Assembly: GCA_025966215.1 (NCBI GenBank) | Contig: JAOPVM010000386.1 | Location: 1-21,143, forward strand | Origin: Klenkia sp. | Lineage (GTDB): Bacteria; Actinomycetota; Actinomycetes; Mycobacteriales; Geodermatophilaceae | Length of the DNA: 21,143 nt | Direction: 5' to 3' | In this document: positions 13,693 through 20,187 of the stretch, in pieces | Position numbering within the stretch: position 1 is the first letter of the stretch | Layout: each line of letters opens with the position of its first letter | Position numbers and translations under genes: made by a program | The notes under the pieces: generated by a model | The model's database searches: none | What the model was told of the DNA's origin: nothing | The model's input: the letters and a program-made list of their open reading frames with translations, nothing else

Positions 13693-15517
13693 CGGTCGAC
13701 AGGTCGATCCCCAGGGCGCGGACCTTGCGGTAGAGCGTCGAGCGGGCGATGCCGAGGGACTCGGCGGCCCGGTACTTGTTGCCCCCGGCGTCCTGGAGGG
13801 CCCGGGTGATGGCGAGGGCCTCGGCCTGCTCCATCCGGGCCAGCCGGCGCCGGGAGGTACGGGCGACCAGGTCGGGGGGCAGGTCGGCCGCGGTGACCGG
13901 ACCACCTCGTGGGCGCCGGGCCACCACCCGTCGCACGAGCGCCTCGAGGGCTGCGGTGTTGCCCTGCCACGGCAGGCGACCGAGCGCCTGGACGGCGTCG
14001 GGCATCCAGTGCACGACGGGACCACCGGCGGCGGCCTCCTCGGCCAGGGCGGCCAGCAGCAGCGGGACGTCCTCCATCCGGTCGCGCAGCGCCGGGACCT
14101 CCACCACCTCCTCGAAGGACCCCAGCAGCGGGTGCTCGCCGTCGGCGGTGAACCGGCCGGACGCCGAGGTCGCCACGACCATCCCGCCCGGGGGACGCCG
14201 TCCCAGGGCCTCGCGGGTCGCCTCGGCTGCGCCCGGCTCGAGCCGGTCGACGTGCCTCAGGACCAGGGTCTCGGTGGGGTCCCCGACCACCGACTCGACG
14301 GTGGTCAGCCACCGGTCCATCCCGTCGGGGCGGGCGAGCTCTCCCGGACCGGGCACCTGCTCGACCCGGACGGGCCCCGCAGGGGCGATCGCCCGTGCGA
14401 CGGCCAGCCGTCCGGTGCCCGGTTCACCGACCACCAGGACGCTGCGGGCACTGCGGGCGTGCAGCGCCTGGCTGCACAGCGTCCGCCAGGCCGAGCTGCG
14501 CCCCACCAGACCGGACAGCGCCGGCGCGGGCTCGACCGCACGGCGCCGGGGTGCCGGTTCCAGTTCGCGCCGGAGCTTGAGGACCGCGCCCACCGGCATG
14601 CCGCCGTCGACGACCGGGTGCACGACGATCGTCACCCGGGTCCCGTTCCCCAGCTGTACGACACCGGGGTCGTGCCGGTCCATGACCGCCCGCGAGGCGT
14701 GTTCCCAGAGGACGGCCTGGTCCACGTTGCCGAGCAACCGGGCCGCGGCGGTGTTGGTGATGATGGTCCGCTGGTCCAGCACGACCAGCGGGTGGCGCGC
14801 GTCCCGGTCGTGGTCGAGGTAGGCGTCCAGCAGCAGCTGCTCCGTCCGGGTCGCCGACTGCCGGAGGCACCGTTGCACCTCGGTCGCCAGCTCCATCACC
14901 CAGGACAGGACGACGGGGCTGCTGTCGGCCAGCCGGCAGGTCAGGTCCAGGCTGCCGACGATGCGCCGGGTCACCGGGTGGAAGATCGGCGCCCCGGCGC
15001 AGCTGAGCGCGTGGTAGGCCTCGCTGTAGTGCTCGGGACCCCGCACCAGCACCGGCGTGCCGCTGAGCAGCGCGATCGCGCTCGTCGTCCCGACGTGGGA
15101 CTCCGCGACCGAGAACGCGGGGACGATGTTCAGCGCGTCCAGCCGGCCGGCGAACGCGCTGTCGGGGACCCACCGCCGCAACAGGCGGCCCTCGTTGTCG
15201 GTCAGCGCCAGGGAGCACATGGCCTGCTCCAGGGCGGCGGCGCGCTTCTCCACCAGCGGGGTGACGACCCGGGTGAGGTGGGAGTCCAGCTCGACGTCCG
15301 GGCACCAGCCCGGGGAGACCGTGTCCGGGTCCAGGCCCTGCAGCACGCTGCGCCGCCAGGAGTCGAAGACCACCGGGCGCACGGCACCGCCGGGGTAGGC
15401 CAGCTGACCGGCCCCCGCGTGCAGGGCCTCGCGCGCGCCGTGCACGGCCCGGACCCAGTCGTCGCCGTCGTCCCACCGGACGGTCCTCGCGGGGCTCGCG
15501 CCCACCACGTCGTCCAC
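13682..15517 (-). CDS. Fis-type (AcoR-like) transcriptional regulator with degenerate AAA domain
   Basis: This 611-residue regulator has a GAF-like sensor region (about 48-195, containing VGTTSAIALLSGTPVLVRGPEHY and GSLDLTCRL), a PAS-like region (about 240-316, HPLVVLDQRTIITNTAAARLLG), a shortened AAA module and a Fis-type HTH at about 568-601 (AGGNKYRAAESLGIARSTLYRK). The P-loop reads GEPGTGR (364-370), so the Walker A lysine is an arginine, and the sigma54-contact GAFTGA loop is absent. LRDRMEDVPLL still marks NtrC-family descent. Such proteins in actinobacteria, which lack sigma54, act as ordinary activators. I chose GTG 15517 because GGGGAG lies four bases upstream; an in-frame ATG at 15649 would translate across two strong inverted repeats. 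It sits centrally in the cluster and is the best candidate reader of the shared 17-bp motif. Confidence 0.85.
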   Translation of the reverse strand: MDDVVGASPARTVRWDDGDDWVRAVHGAREALHAGAGQLAYPGGAVRPVVFDSWRRSVLQGLDPDTVSPGWCPDVELDSHLTRVVTPLVEKRAAALEQAMCSLALTDNEGRLLRRWVPDSAFAGRLDALNIVPAFSVAESHVGTTSAIALLSGTPVLVRGPEHYSEAYHALSCAGAPIFHPVTRRIVGSLDLTCRLADSSPVVLSWVMELATEVQRCLRQSATRTEQLLLDAYLDHDRDARHPLVVLDQRTIITNTAAARLLGNVDQAVLWEHASRAVMDRHDPGVVQLGNGTRVTIVVHPVVDGGMPVGAVLKLRRELEPAPRRRAVEPAPALSGLVGRSSAWRTLCSQALHARSARSVLVVGEPGTGRLAVARAIAPAGPVRVEQVPGPGELARPDGMDRWLTTVESVVGDPTETLVLRHVDRLEPGAAEATREALGRRPPGGMVVATSASGRFTADGEHPLLGSFEEVVEVPALRDRMEDVPLLLAALAEEAAAGGPVVHWMPDAVQALGRLPWQGNTAALEALVRRVVARRPRGGPVTAADLPPDLVARTSRRRLARMEQAEALAITRALQDAGGNKYRAAESLGIARSTLYRKVRALGIDLSTVTW

Positions 15518-15535
15518 ACGTCTCCCCGTCGTCGC

Positions 15536-15556
15536 GGGCCCCCGGCCCGGGGGCCC
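15536..15556. repeat. Perfect inverted repeat upstream of the regulator
   Basis: Arms GGGCCCCCG (15536-15544) and CGGGGGCCC (15548-15556) are perfect inverted repeats around GCC. It lies just upstream of the regulator's ribosome binding site (15522-15527). It could be a leader hairpin controlling translation, a terminator for read-through, or a GC-rich palindrome of no function. Confidence 0.5.
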
Positions 15557-15615
15557 GGTGTGACCCGCATCATGTCCGGCTGCTGACAGGCCGTCAACGA
15601 GCTCGGCAGCCGACC

Positions 15616-15643
15616 GCCCCGCCGTCCGTGCGGACGACGGGGC
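15616..15643 (-). terminator. Strong hairpin between the hydrolase and regulator genes
   Basis: A 28-base inverted repeat begins GCCCCG and ends CGGGGC. It forms 12 pairs plus one mismatch with a two-base apex (GTCCG/CGGAC inner arms). It lies 45 bases after the hydrolase stop on the minus strand and has no T tract. It probably ends the monooxygenase-hydrolase transcript before the regulator gene. Confidence 0.6.
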
Positions 15644-15687
15644 TCGCACCGGGACTCGCGAGGGGCCCCGGCAGTCGTGACCCCTGC

Positions 15688-16584
15688 TCAGCCGGCGGCG
15701 GCGAACGCCTTGCTCAGGAACTCGCCGAGGCGCTCCGTCGAGGCCTGGGCCTCGGGCAGGAAGGAGAAGACCGGCCAGATGTGCACCATCTCCTCCCCCA
15801 CCTCCAGCTCGGCCTGTCCGCCGGCCGCCCGCACGGCGTCCACCAGGCGGATGGAGTCGTCGTGCAGGCCCTCGTCCGTGCCGACCAGCACGCGCAACGG
15901 CGGCAGCCCGGACAGGTCGGCGTACAGCGGGGAGGCCAGCGGGGTGGCCTTCGGCTCCAGGCCACCCAGGTAGGCCCCGCCCATGGCCGCGACCAGCCCG
16001 GCCGCGGGCAGCGGGTCACGGTCGGCGCGGGTGACCAGCGACTCCCCCTCCCCGGCCAGGTCCACCAGCGGCGAGCAGACGACGGCGGCCACCGGGGCGG
16101 GGCCACCGGTGTCCCGCAGCTGGACCAGAGCGCCCATCACGAGACCGCCCCCGGCCGAGTCGCCGACGAAGGCGACCTGGCGGACGCCGTCCTGCGTCGT
16201 GGCCCAGCGGTAGGCGGTGACGGCGTCGTCGAGCGGTGCGGGGAAGGGGTGCTCGGGCGCGAGCCGGTAGTCGACCACCAGCACGCGGGCGTCGGCGGCC
16301 CGGGAGATGCGATAGCCGAACTCCCGGTACCCGCGCGCGGTGCCCATGCACCAGCCCCCGCCGTGCACGAGGACGACGACCTTGTCCGAGGCCGTGCCCG
16401 GAGCCGACACCCAGATGGCGGGCACGCCCCCGGCGTCCACCTCCTGCACGTCGGCGTCCGCCGGCACCTCGAAGTTGTCCAGCACCTCGTCGTAGAGGCG
16501 CCGGTAGTCCTCCATCGTGGCCTCGGGCTCGGAGACGAGGTGGCTCAGCAGGTCGCGGGCGCGGGTGAGTTCAGGGCTTGCCAT
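15688..16584 (-). CDS. HSL-family alpha/beta hydrolase (esterase/lactonase)
   Basis: This 298-residue hydrolase of the hormone-sensitive-lipase (GDXG) family has the oxyanion motif HGGG at 74-77, nucleophile elbow GDSAGG with Ser143, a [16 protein letters not shown] stretch (105-120), likely acid Asp237 ([10 protein letters not shown]) and His268 (MVHIWP). No signal peptide is seen, so it acts in the cytoplasm. The monoterpene epsilon-lactone hydrolase MlhB of Rhodococcus belongs to this family. Together with the luciferase-like monooxygenase 33 bases upstream, that suggests ring-opening of a lactone made by Baeyer-Villiger oxidation. The ATG at 16582-16584 has AGGAG seven bases before it. 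Hydrolysis of a simple ester is the alternative. Confidence 0.87.
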   Translation of the reverse strand: MASPELTRARDLLSHLVSEPEATMEDYRRLYDEVLDNFEVPADADVQEVDAGGVPAIWVSAPGTASDKVVVLVHGGGWCMGTARGYREFGYRISRAADARVLVVDYRLAPEHPFPAPLDDAVTAYRWATTQDGVRQVAFVGDSAGGGLVMGALVQLRDTGGPAPVAAVVCSPLVDLAGEGESLVTRADRDPLPAAGLVAAMGGAYLGGLEPKATPLASPLYADLSGLPPLRVLVGTDEGLHDDSIRLVDAVRAAGGQAELEVGEEMVHIWPVFSFLPEAQASTERLGEFLSKAFAAAG

Positions 16585-16617
16585 GGGAGTGCTCCTGTCG
16601 GGTGGGGAGGGAGGGGG

Positions 16618-17685
16618 TCACATCGACTGCAGGGCGGGCAGCACCTCGGCGGTGAAGAGCTCGTAGCTGGCGGCCGCCTTGGCGCCCTTGAGCCCGCCGT
16701 ACTGGAAGACCGAGATGGGCTCGTACTCCCCGACGATCGCCCGGCGCTCCTCGTGCTTGGCGATCTGCTCGGCCGGGGTGCCCCAGATCTGGGCGTTGAC
16801 GTAGATGTCGACCACGGTGTCCAGGCCGTACTCGTCGATCGCCTGCTTGGCGGCGGCGTAGGAGGCGTACCCGGTGGTGCTCTCGAAGTGCCGCTCGCCG
16901 AACTCGTAGTGCTCCACGCACGTCATGTAGTAGTTGGCGACGTGCTCGTACGCGGCGGCGCGGGCGGTGTCGGAGTCCGCGTGGCAGTACGTCAGGTCGA
17001 TCATCAGCGGCGGCGGGGCGTCGGTGCCCTGGCTCTCGCGGAACGCCTCGCGGTACTGCTCGATCATCGGCATGTGCATCGTGTCCATCGGCCCCTGGAT
17101 GAACGCCATCATCTGCACGCCCAGCTTGCCGGCGGCCACCGCGGAGTCCGGGCTCATCGCCACGCACGTCGTCCGGCCCCGGAAGGTCGCCAACGGTGCC
17201 GGGTGCACGGACACCTTGGTCTGCGGGTAGTACTTCCCGACACCTTCGACGAAGCCCTCCTCCAAGCCGCGGATGATCATCTCGGCGGCCTCGTCGAAGC
17301 GCTCCCGGGACTCCCCCATCTCGATGCCGAAGCCCTCGAACTCCCGGCGGGCCAGGCCGCGGCCCATGCCGAACACCGCCCGCCCGTCGGACAGGTTGTC
17401 CAGCAGGGCGATCTTCTCCACGACCCGCATCGGGTCGTTCCACGGGATGATCACCGCGGTCGTGTGCAGCTTGGCCCGGGTCGTCCGGCCGGCCAGGTAG
17501 GACAGGAACTGGGTGTTGTCCGGGCACATGGAGTAGCCGGGGTCGAAGTGGTGCTCGACGCACCCGATGCTCTCGTAACCGTCCGCGTCGGCGCGCAGCG
17601 ACATCGCGATCTGGTCCTGGTAGACGTCGTAGTCGCTCTGGGCGTTGGCGTAGTTCTGGATCAGGTTGGTCGTGTGGACCTTCAC
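16618..17685 (-). CDS. Luciferase-like (class C flavin) monooxygenase
   Basis: This 355-residue bacterial-luciferase-family protein (TIM barrel, FMNH2- or F420-dependent) has the EHHF motif at 44-47, LHTTAVIIPWNDPMRVVEK (about 73-91) and GRAVFGMGRGLARREFEGFG (about 101-120). These are typical of FMN-dependent members such as limonene 1,2-monooxygenase (LimB) and the type II Baeyer-Villiger enzymes acting on camphor diketones. The GTG at 17683-17685 was chosen because GAGGAGG lies directly upstream; open frame continues beyond it without gene character. It forms a unit with the HSL-family hydrolase. No flavin reductase is in the window, so reduced flavin must come from elsewhere. Whether it epoxidises, hydroxylates or inserts oxygen next to a ketone cannot be settled from sequence. 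Confidence 0.85.
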   Translation of the reverse strand: MKVHTTNLIQNYANAQSDYDVYQDQIAMSLRADADGYESIGCVEHHFDPGYSMCPDNTQFLSYLAGRTTRAKLHTTAVIIPWNDPMRVVEKIALLDNLSDGRAVFGMGRGLARREFEGFGIEMGESRERFDEAAEMIIRGLEEGFVEGVGKYYPQTKVSVHPAPLATFRGRTTCVAMSPDSAVAAGKLGVQMMAFIQGPMDTMHMPMIEQYREAFRESQGTDAPPPLMIDLTYCHADSDTARAAAYEHVANYYMTCVEHYEFGERHFESTTGYASYAAAKQAIDEYGLDTVVDIYVNAQIWGTPAEQIAKHEERRAIVGEYEPISVFQYGGLKGAKAAASYELFTAEVLPALQSM

Positions 17686-17805
17686 GGGACCTCCTCGGTG
17701 CAGGACGCCGGCGGGCTCCGGTCGTCGTGGTGGTCGGGCACCGGGCCCGGGCGGGACGGCGGTGTGACGTGGATCCCACGCTGGCACCGTCCGGGTGGCG
17801 GTTGT

Positions 17806-17822
17806 TGTCCCAAAGGCGGACA
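17806..17822. promoter_or_regulatory. Candidate operator site A (TGTCCCAAAGGCGGACA)
   Basis: This 17-base imperfect palindrome (TGTCC-N7-GGACA) lies in the 197-base gap between the divergent monooxygenase (start 17685) and SDR (start 17883). It has the same spacing as sites at 17832, 5257 and 10556. It is probably a regulator binding site serving one or both units. Confidence 0.5.
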
Positions 17823-17831
17823 GCAGGGCGG

Positions 17832-17848
17832 TGTCCCGAACTCGGACG
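17832..17848. promoter_or_regulatory. Candidate operator site B (TGTCCCGAACTCGGACG), tandem to site A
   Basis: This is a second copy of the 17-base motif, 26 bases centre to centre from site A and 35 bases before the SDR ATG. It is followed by three CGGGACG direct repeats (GGGACG at 17851, 17859 and 17868), which resemble isolated half-sites. Paired sites are common for Fis-type activators; the assignment is inference. A separate small palindrome (CGTGG ATC CCACG) lies near 17769-17781. Confidence 0.45.
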
Positions 17849-17882
17849 TCGGGACGGCGGGACGTGCGGGACGGTGGGCGCC

Positions 17883-18629
17883 ATGACGCACGGAGCGCTG
17901 ACGGGTCGGGTCGCACTGGTCACCGGAGGGGGGTCCGGGATCGGGGCGGCGTGTGCCCGTCAGCTGGCCGCCGCCGGCGCGCAGGTGGTCGTGGCCGACC
18001 TGCGGCGCGAGGCCGCCGAGGAGACGGCTGCGGCCGTCGGCGGGACCGCGCTGCGGGTCGACGTCTCCGACCCGGGCTCCGTCGGCGCGATGGTCGAGGA
18101 GGTCCGCAGCCGCTTCGGCCGCCTGGACGTCGCGATCAACAACGCCGGCGTCGGCGTGCCCGCCAAGAAGCTCGTGGCCGACATGTCCGACGACGACTGG
18201 CGCCGCGTGACGTCGGTGAACCTGGACGGCGTCTTCCACTGCCTGCGTGCCGAGGTGCCGTTGATGCTGGACTCCCCCCGGGGCGCCTCGATCGTCAACG
18301 TGGCCTCGGTGATGGGGACCGTCGCCGCCGTGGGTGCGGCGGCCTACGTGGCCAGCAAGCACGCCGTCGTCGGGCTCACGAAGAGCGCCGCCCTGGACTA
18401 CGCGTCGGCCGGGATCCGAGTGAACGCCGTCGGCCCTGGTTTCGTCGACACCCCGCTCCTGGACCACCAGGACGTCGCCCAGCGGGACCGGACCGCCGCA
18501 GCCCACCCCGTCGGCCGCCTCGGGACCGCCGACGAGGTGGCCTCCGTGATCAGCTTCCTGGCCTCCCCGGCCGCGGCCTTCATCACCGGCGCCTTCCACC
18601 TCGTCGACGGTGGGTACACCGCCGTCTGA
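17883..18629 (+). CDS. Short-chain dehydrogenase/reductase (SDR)
   Basis: This 248-residue classical SDR has TGGGSGIG at 14-21, NNAG at 86-89, and catalytic Ser142, Tyr155 and Lys159 (YVASK). The acidic residue at the end of beta2 (VVVADLRR, Asp39) favours NAD over NADP. It is the only gene of its unit, divergent from the monooxygenase-hydrolase pair with tandem operator candidates between. It ends one base before the convergent acyl-CoA synthetase stop. In the proposed route it could oxidise the secondary alcohol released after lactone opening, or the initial alcohol. The ribosome binding site is weak (GGTGGG). Confidence 0.86.
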   Translation: MTHGALTGRVALVTGGGSGIGAACARQLAAAGAQVVVADLRREAAEETAAAVGGTALRVDVSDPGSVGAMVEEVRSRFGRLDVAINNAGVGVPAKKLVADMSDDDWRRVTSVNLDGVFHCLRAEVPLMLDSPRGASIVNVASVMGTVAAVGAAAYVASKHAVVGLTKSAALDYASAGIRVNAVGPGFVDTPLLDHQDVAQRDRTAAAHPVGRLGTADEVASVISFLASPAAAFITGAFHLVDGGYTAV

Positions 18630-18630
18630 G

Positions 18631-20160
18631 TCAGCCGGCGCTGCTGAACGCCCGCTTCAGCGTGGGGCGGTCCACCTTGTTGGTCGCCGTGCGCGGGATG
18701 CTCGGCACGATCTCGATCCGGCGGGGACGTTGCAGCCCCCGCAGGTTCGGGTCCTGAGCGCACCACGCAGCGATGTCCTCGGCCGTCGTCCCCGGCCGGA
18801 CCGGCACGACGACCGCCGTCACCTGGCTGGAGAAGCGCTCGTGCGGGGTGCCGATGACGGCCACCTCGGCGACCAGCGGACAGGCCGCCAGGAAGCCCTC
18901 GACCATCTGCGGGAACACGTTCTCGCCACCACTGATGATCATGTCGTCGGTGCGGTCGACGTAGTAGACGTACCCGTCCTCGGCGGTGCGGACCAGGTCG
19001 CTGGTCCGGAACCAGCCGTCGACGAACTTCTCGGCGTTCGCGTCGGCCAGCTGCCAGTACCCGGGGGTGACGGTGTCCCCGCGGACCCAGAGCTCCCCGA
19101 TCTCGCCGTGGGCCGCGGTGCGCGGCGGCGTGCTGTCAGGGACGACGACCCGGGTCTGCACGACCTGGTGCAGGGGTCGGCCCAGCGAGCCCTCCCGGCG
19201 GTCCTCGTCGAGGGGCTCGGTGATGGAGACCCCGCTCTGCTCGGTCTGCCCGTAGATGTTCACCGGGACCACGCCGGTGACCTCGGTCAGCTGCTGGAGC
19301 CGTGCCTGCGGCAGCGCGCTCCCTCCGATCGCGCAGACCCGGAGGTCCGGCAGCGGGAACGGCCTGCCCTGCAGGTGGGTCAGGATGTCGGCCATCATCG
19401 CCGGGACCAGCGCGGTGAACGTCGGCCGCAGGTCGCGGGCGTCGTCCAGGTACTCCCGCACCGACCACCGGCGCAAGGTCACCGTGCCACCGGCCAGCAG
19501 GGTGGGCAGGCTGATCAACTGCAGCCCGCCGACGTGGAACAGCGGCGTGCACACCAGTGCGTGGTCCGCCTCGGTCAGCGACCACGCGTCGATCGCGGCC
19601 TCGGCCACGGCCACCGTGTTGCGGTGGGTCTGCCGCACGCCCTTGGGCTTCCCGGTGGACCCGCTGGTGTACATCAGCATCGCGTCGTCGACGTCGAGCC
19701 GGGGCACGATCCGGTGCAGCGGGGTCGCCGTCGCCAGGACGTCCTGCCACAGCTCGACGTCGCCGTCCGCGGCACCGACCGAGACGATCGTGAGGTCCCC
19801 GAGGTCGGCGCCCATCGCCTCGTGGACCCGTCGGACGTCGACCGCCGGGGTGACGATCAACCGCACGCCGGCGTCCAGCGTGGCGTGCCGGAGGGCGTCG
19901 GGGTGCACGAGGTGGTTGTAGGGGACGACCACCGCGCCGGCCTGCCAGCTGCCCAGCAGGGCGACGAGCCACTCCGGCTGGTTGTGCATCAGGATGCCGA
20001 CCCGGTCGCCCGGGGTGATCCCCCGGGCCACGAGGGCACCGGCGAAGGCCCGGGCCTGGGCGTCCAGCTCCGCGTGGGTCAGCTCACTGCCCGCGTGCCG
20101 GACCGCGATGTGGTCGGGCAGGCGACGGGACACCTGCTGCAGGCGGGTCGCGGCGTTCAT
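18631..20160 (-). CDS. Acyl-CoA synthetase (ANL superfamily, AMP-forming)
   Basis: This 509-residue adenylate-forming ligase activates a carboxylic acid as acyl-AMP and then acyl-CoA. Motifs are the P-loop YTSGSTGKPKG (164-174), IYGQTE (302-307), TSD with Asp388 for the ribose, the hinge Arg403 region (VDRTDDMIISGGENVFP) and the C-terminal lysine Lys495 (TATNKVDR). Length and motif order are complete. It lies 27 bases after the RibBA-like stop on the same strand and is likely co-transcribed. In this cluster it is the entry enzyme that loads the ring-opened acid onto CoA for the acyl-CoA dehydrogenases. Acid specificity is not readable from sequence. Confidence 0.9.
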   Translation of the reverse strand: MNAATRLQQVSRRLPDHIAVRHAGSELTHAELDAQARAFAGALVARGITPGDRVGILMHNQPEWLVALLGSWQAGAVVVPYNHLVHPDALRHATLDAGVRLIVTPAVDVRRVHEAMGADLGDLTIVSVGAADGDVELWQDVLATATPLHRIVPRLDVDDAMLMYTSGSTGKPKGVRQTHRNTVAVAEAAIDAWSLTEADHALVCTPLFHVGGLQLISLPTLLAGGTVTLRRWSVREYLDDARDLRPTFTALVPAMMADILTHLQGRPFPLPDLRVCAIGGSALPQARLQQLTEVTGVVPVNIYGQTEQSGVSITEPLDEDRREGSLGRPLHQVVQTRVVVPDSTPPRTAAHGEIGELWVRGDTVTPGYWQLADANAEKFVDGWFRTSDLVRTAEDGYVYYVDRTDDMIISGGENVFPQMVEGFLAACPLVAEVAVIGTPHERFSSQVTAVVVPVRPGTTAEDIAAWCAQDPNLRGLQRPRRIEIVPSIPRTATNKVDRPTLKRAFSSAG

Positions 20161-20187
20161 CTGCTCACTCGTCTCCGTGTCGTGGGG

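Noticed and set aside
15573..15588. TGTCCGGCTGCTGACA as a fifth copy of the shared operator
   Set aside because: One base shorter between the arms, so it is not counted among the four sites; noted only as a possible variant.
15518..15649. Upstream ATG start (15649) for the Fis-type regulator
   Set aside because: It would put two strong inverted repeats inside the coding sequence and add a low-complexity tail; GTG 15517 has a good ribosome binding site.
15628..17886. Long plus-strand open frame of about 750 codons opposite the hydrolase and monooxygenase genes
   Set aside because: It is a high-GC shadow: low-complexity Arg/Gly/Val/His-rich translation with no family texture, exactly antisense to two motif-bearing genes.
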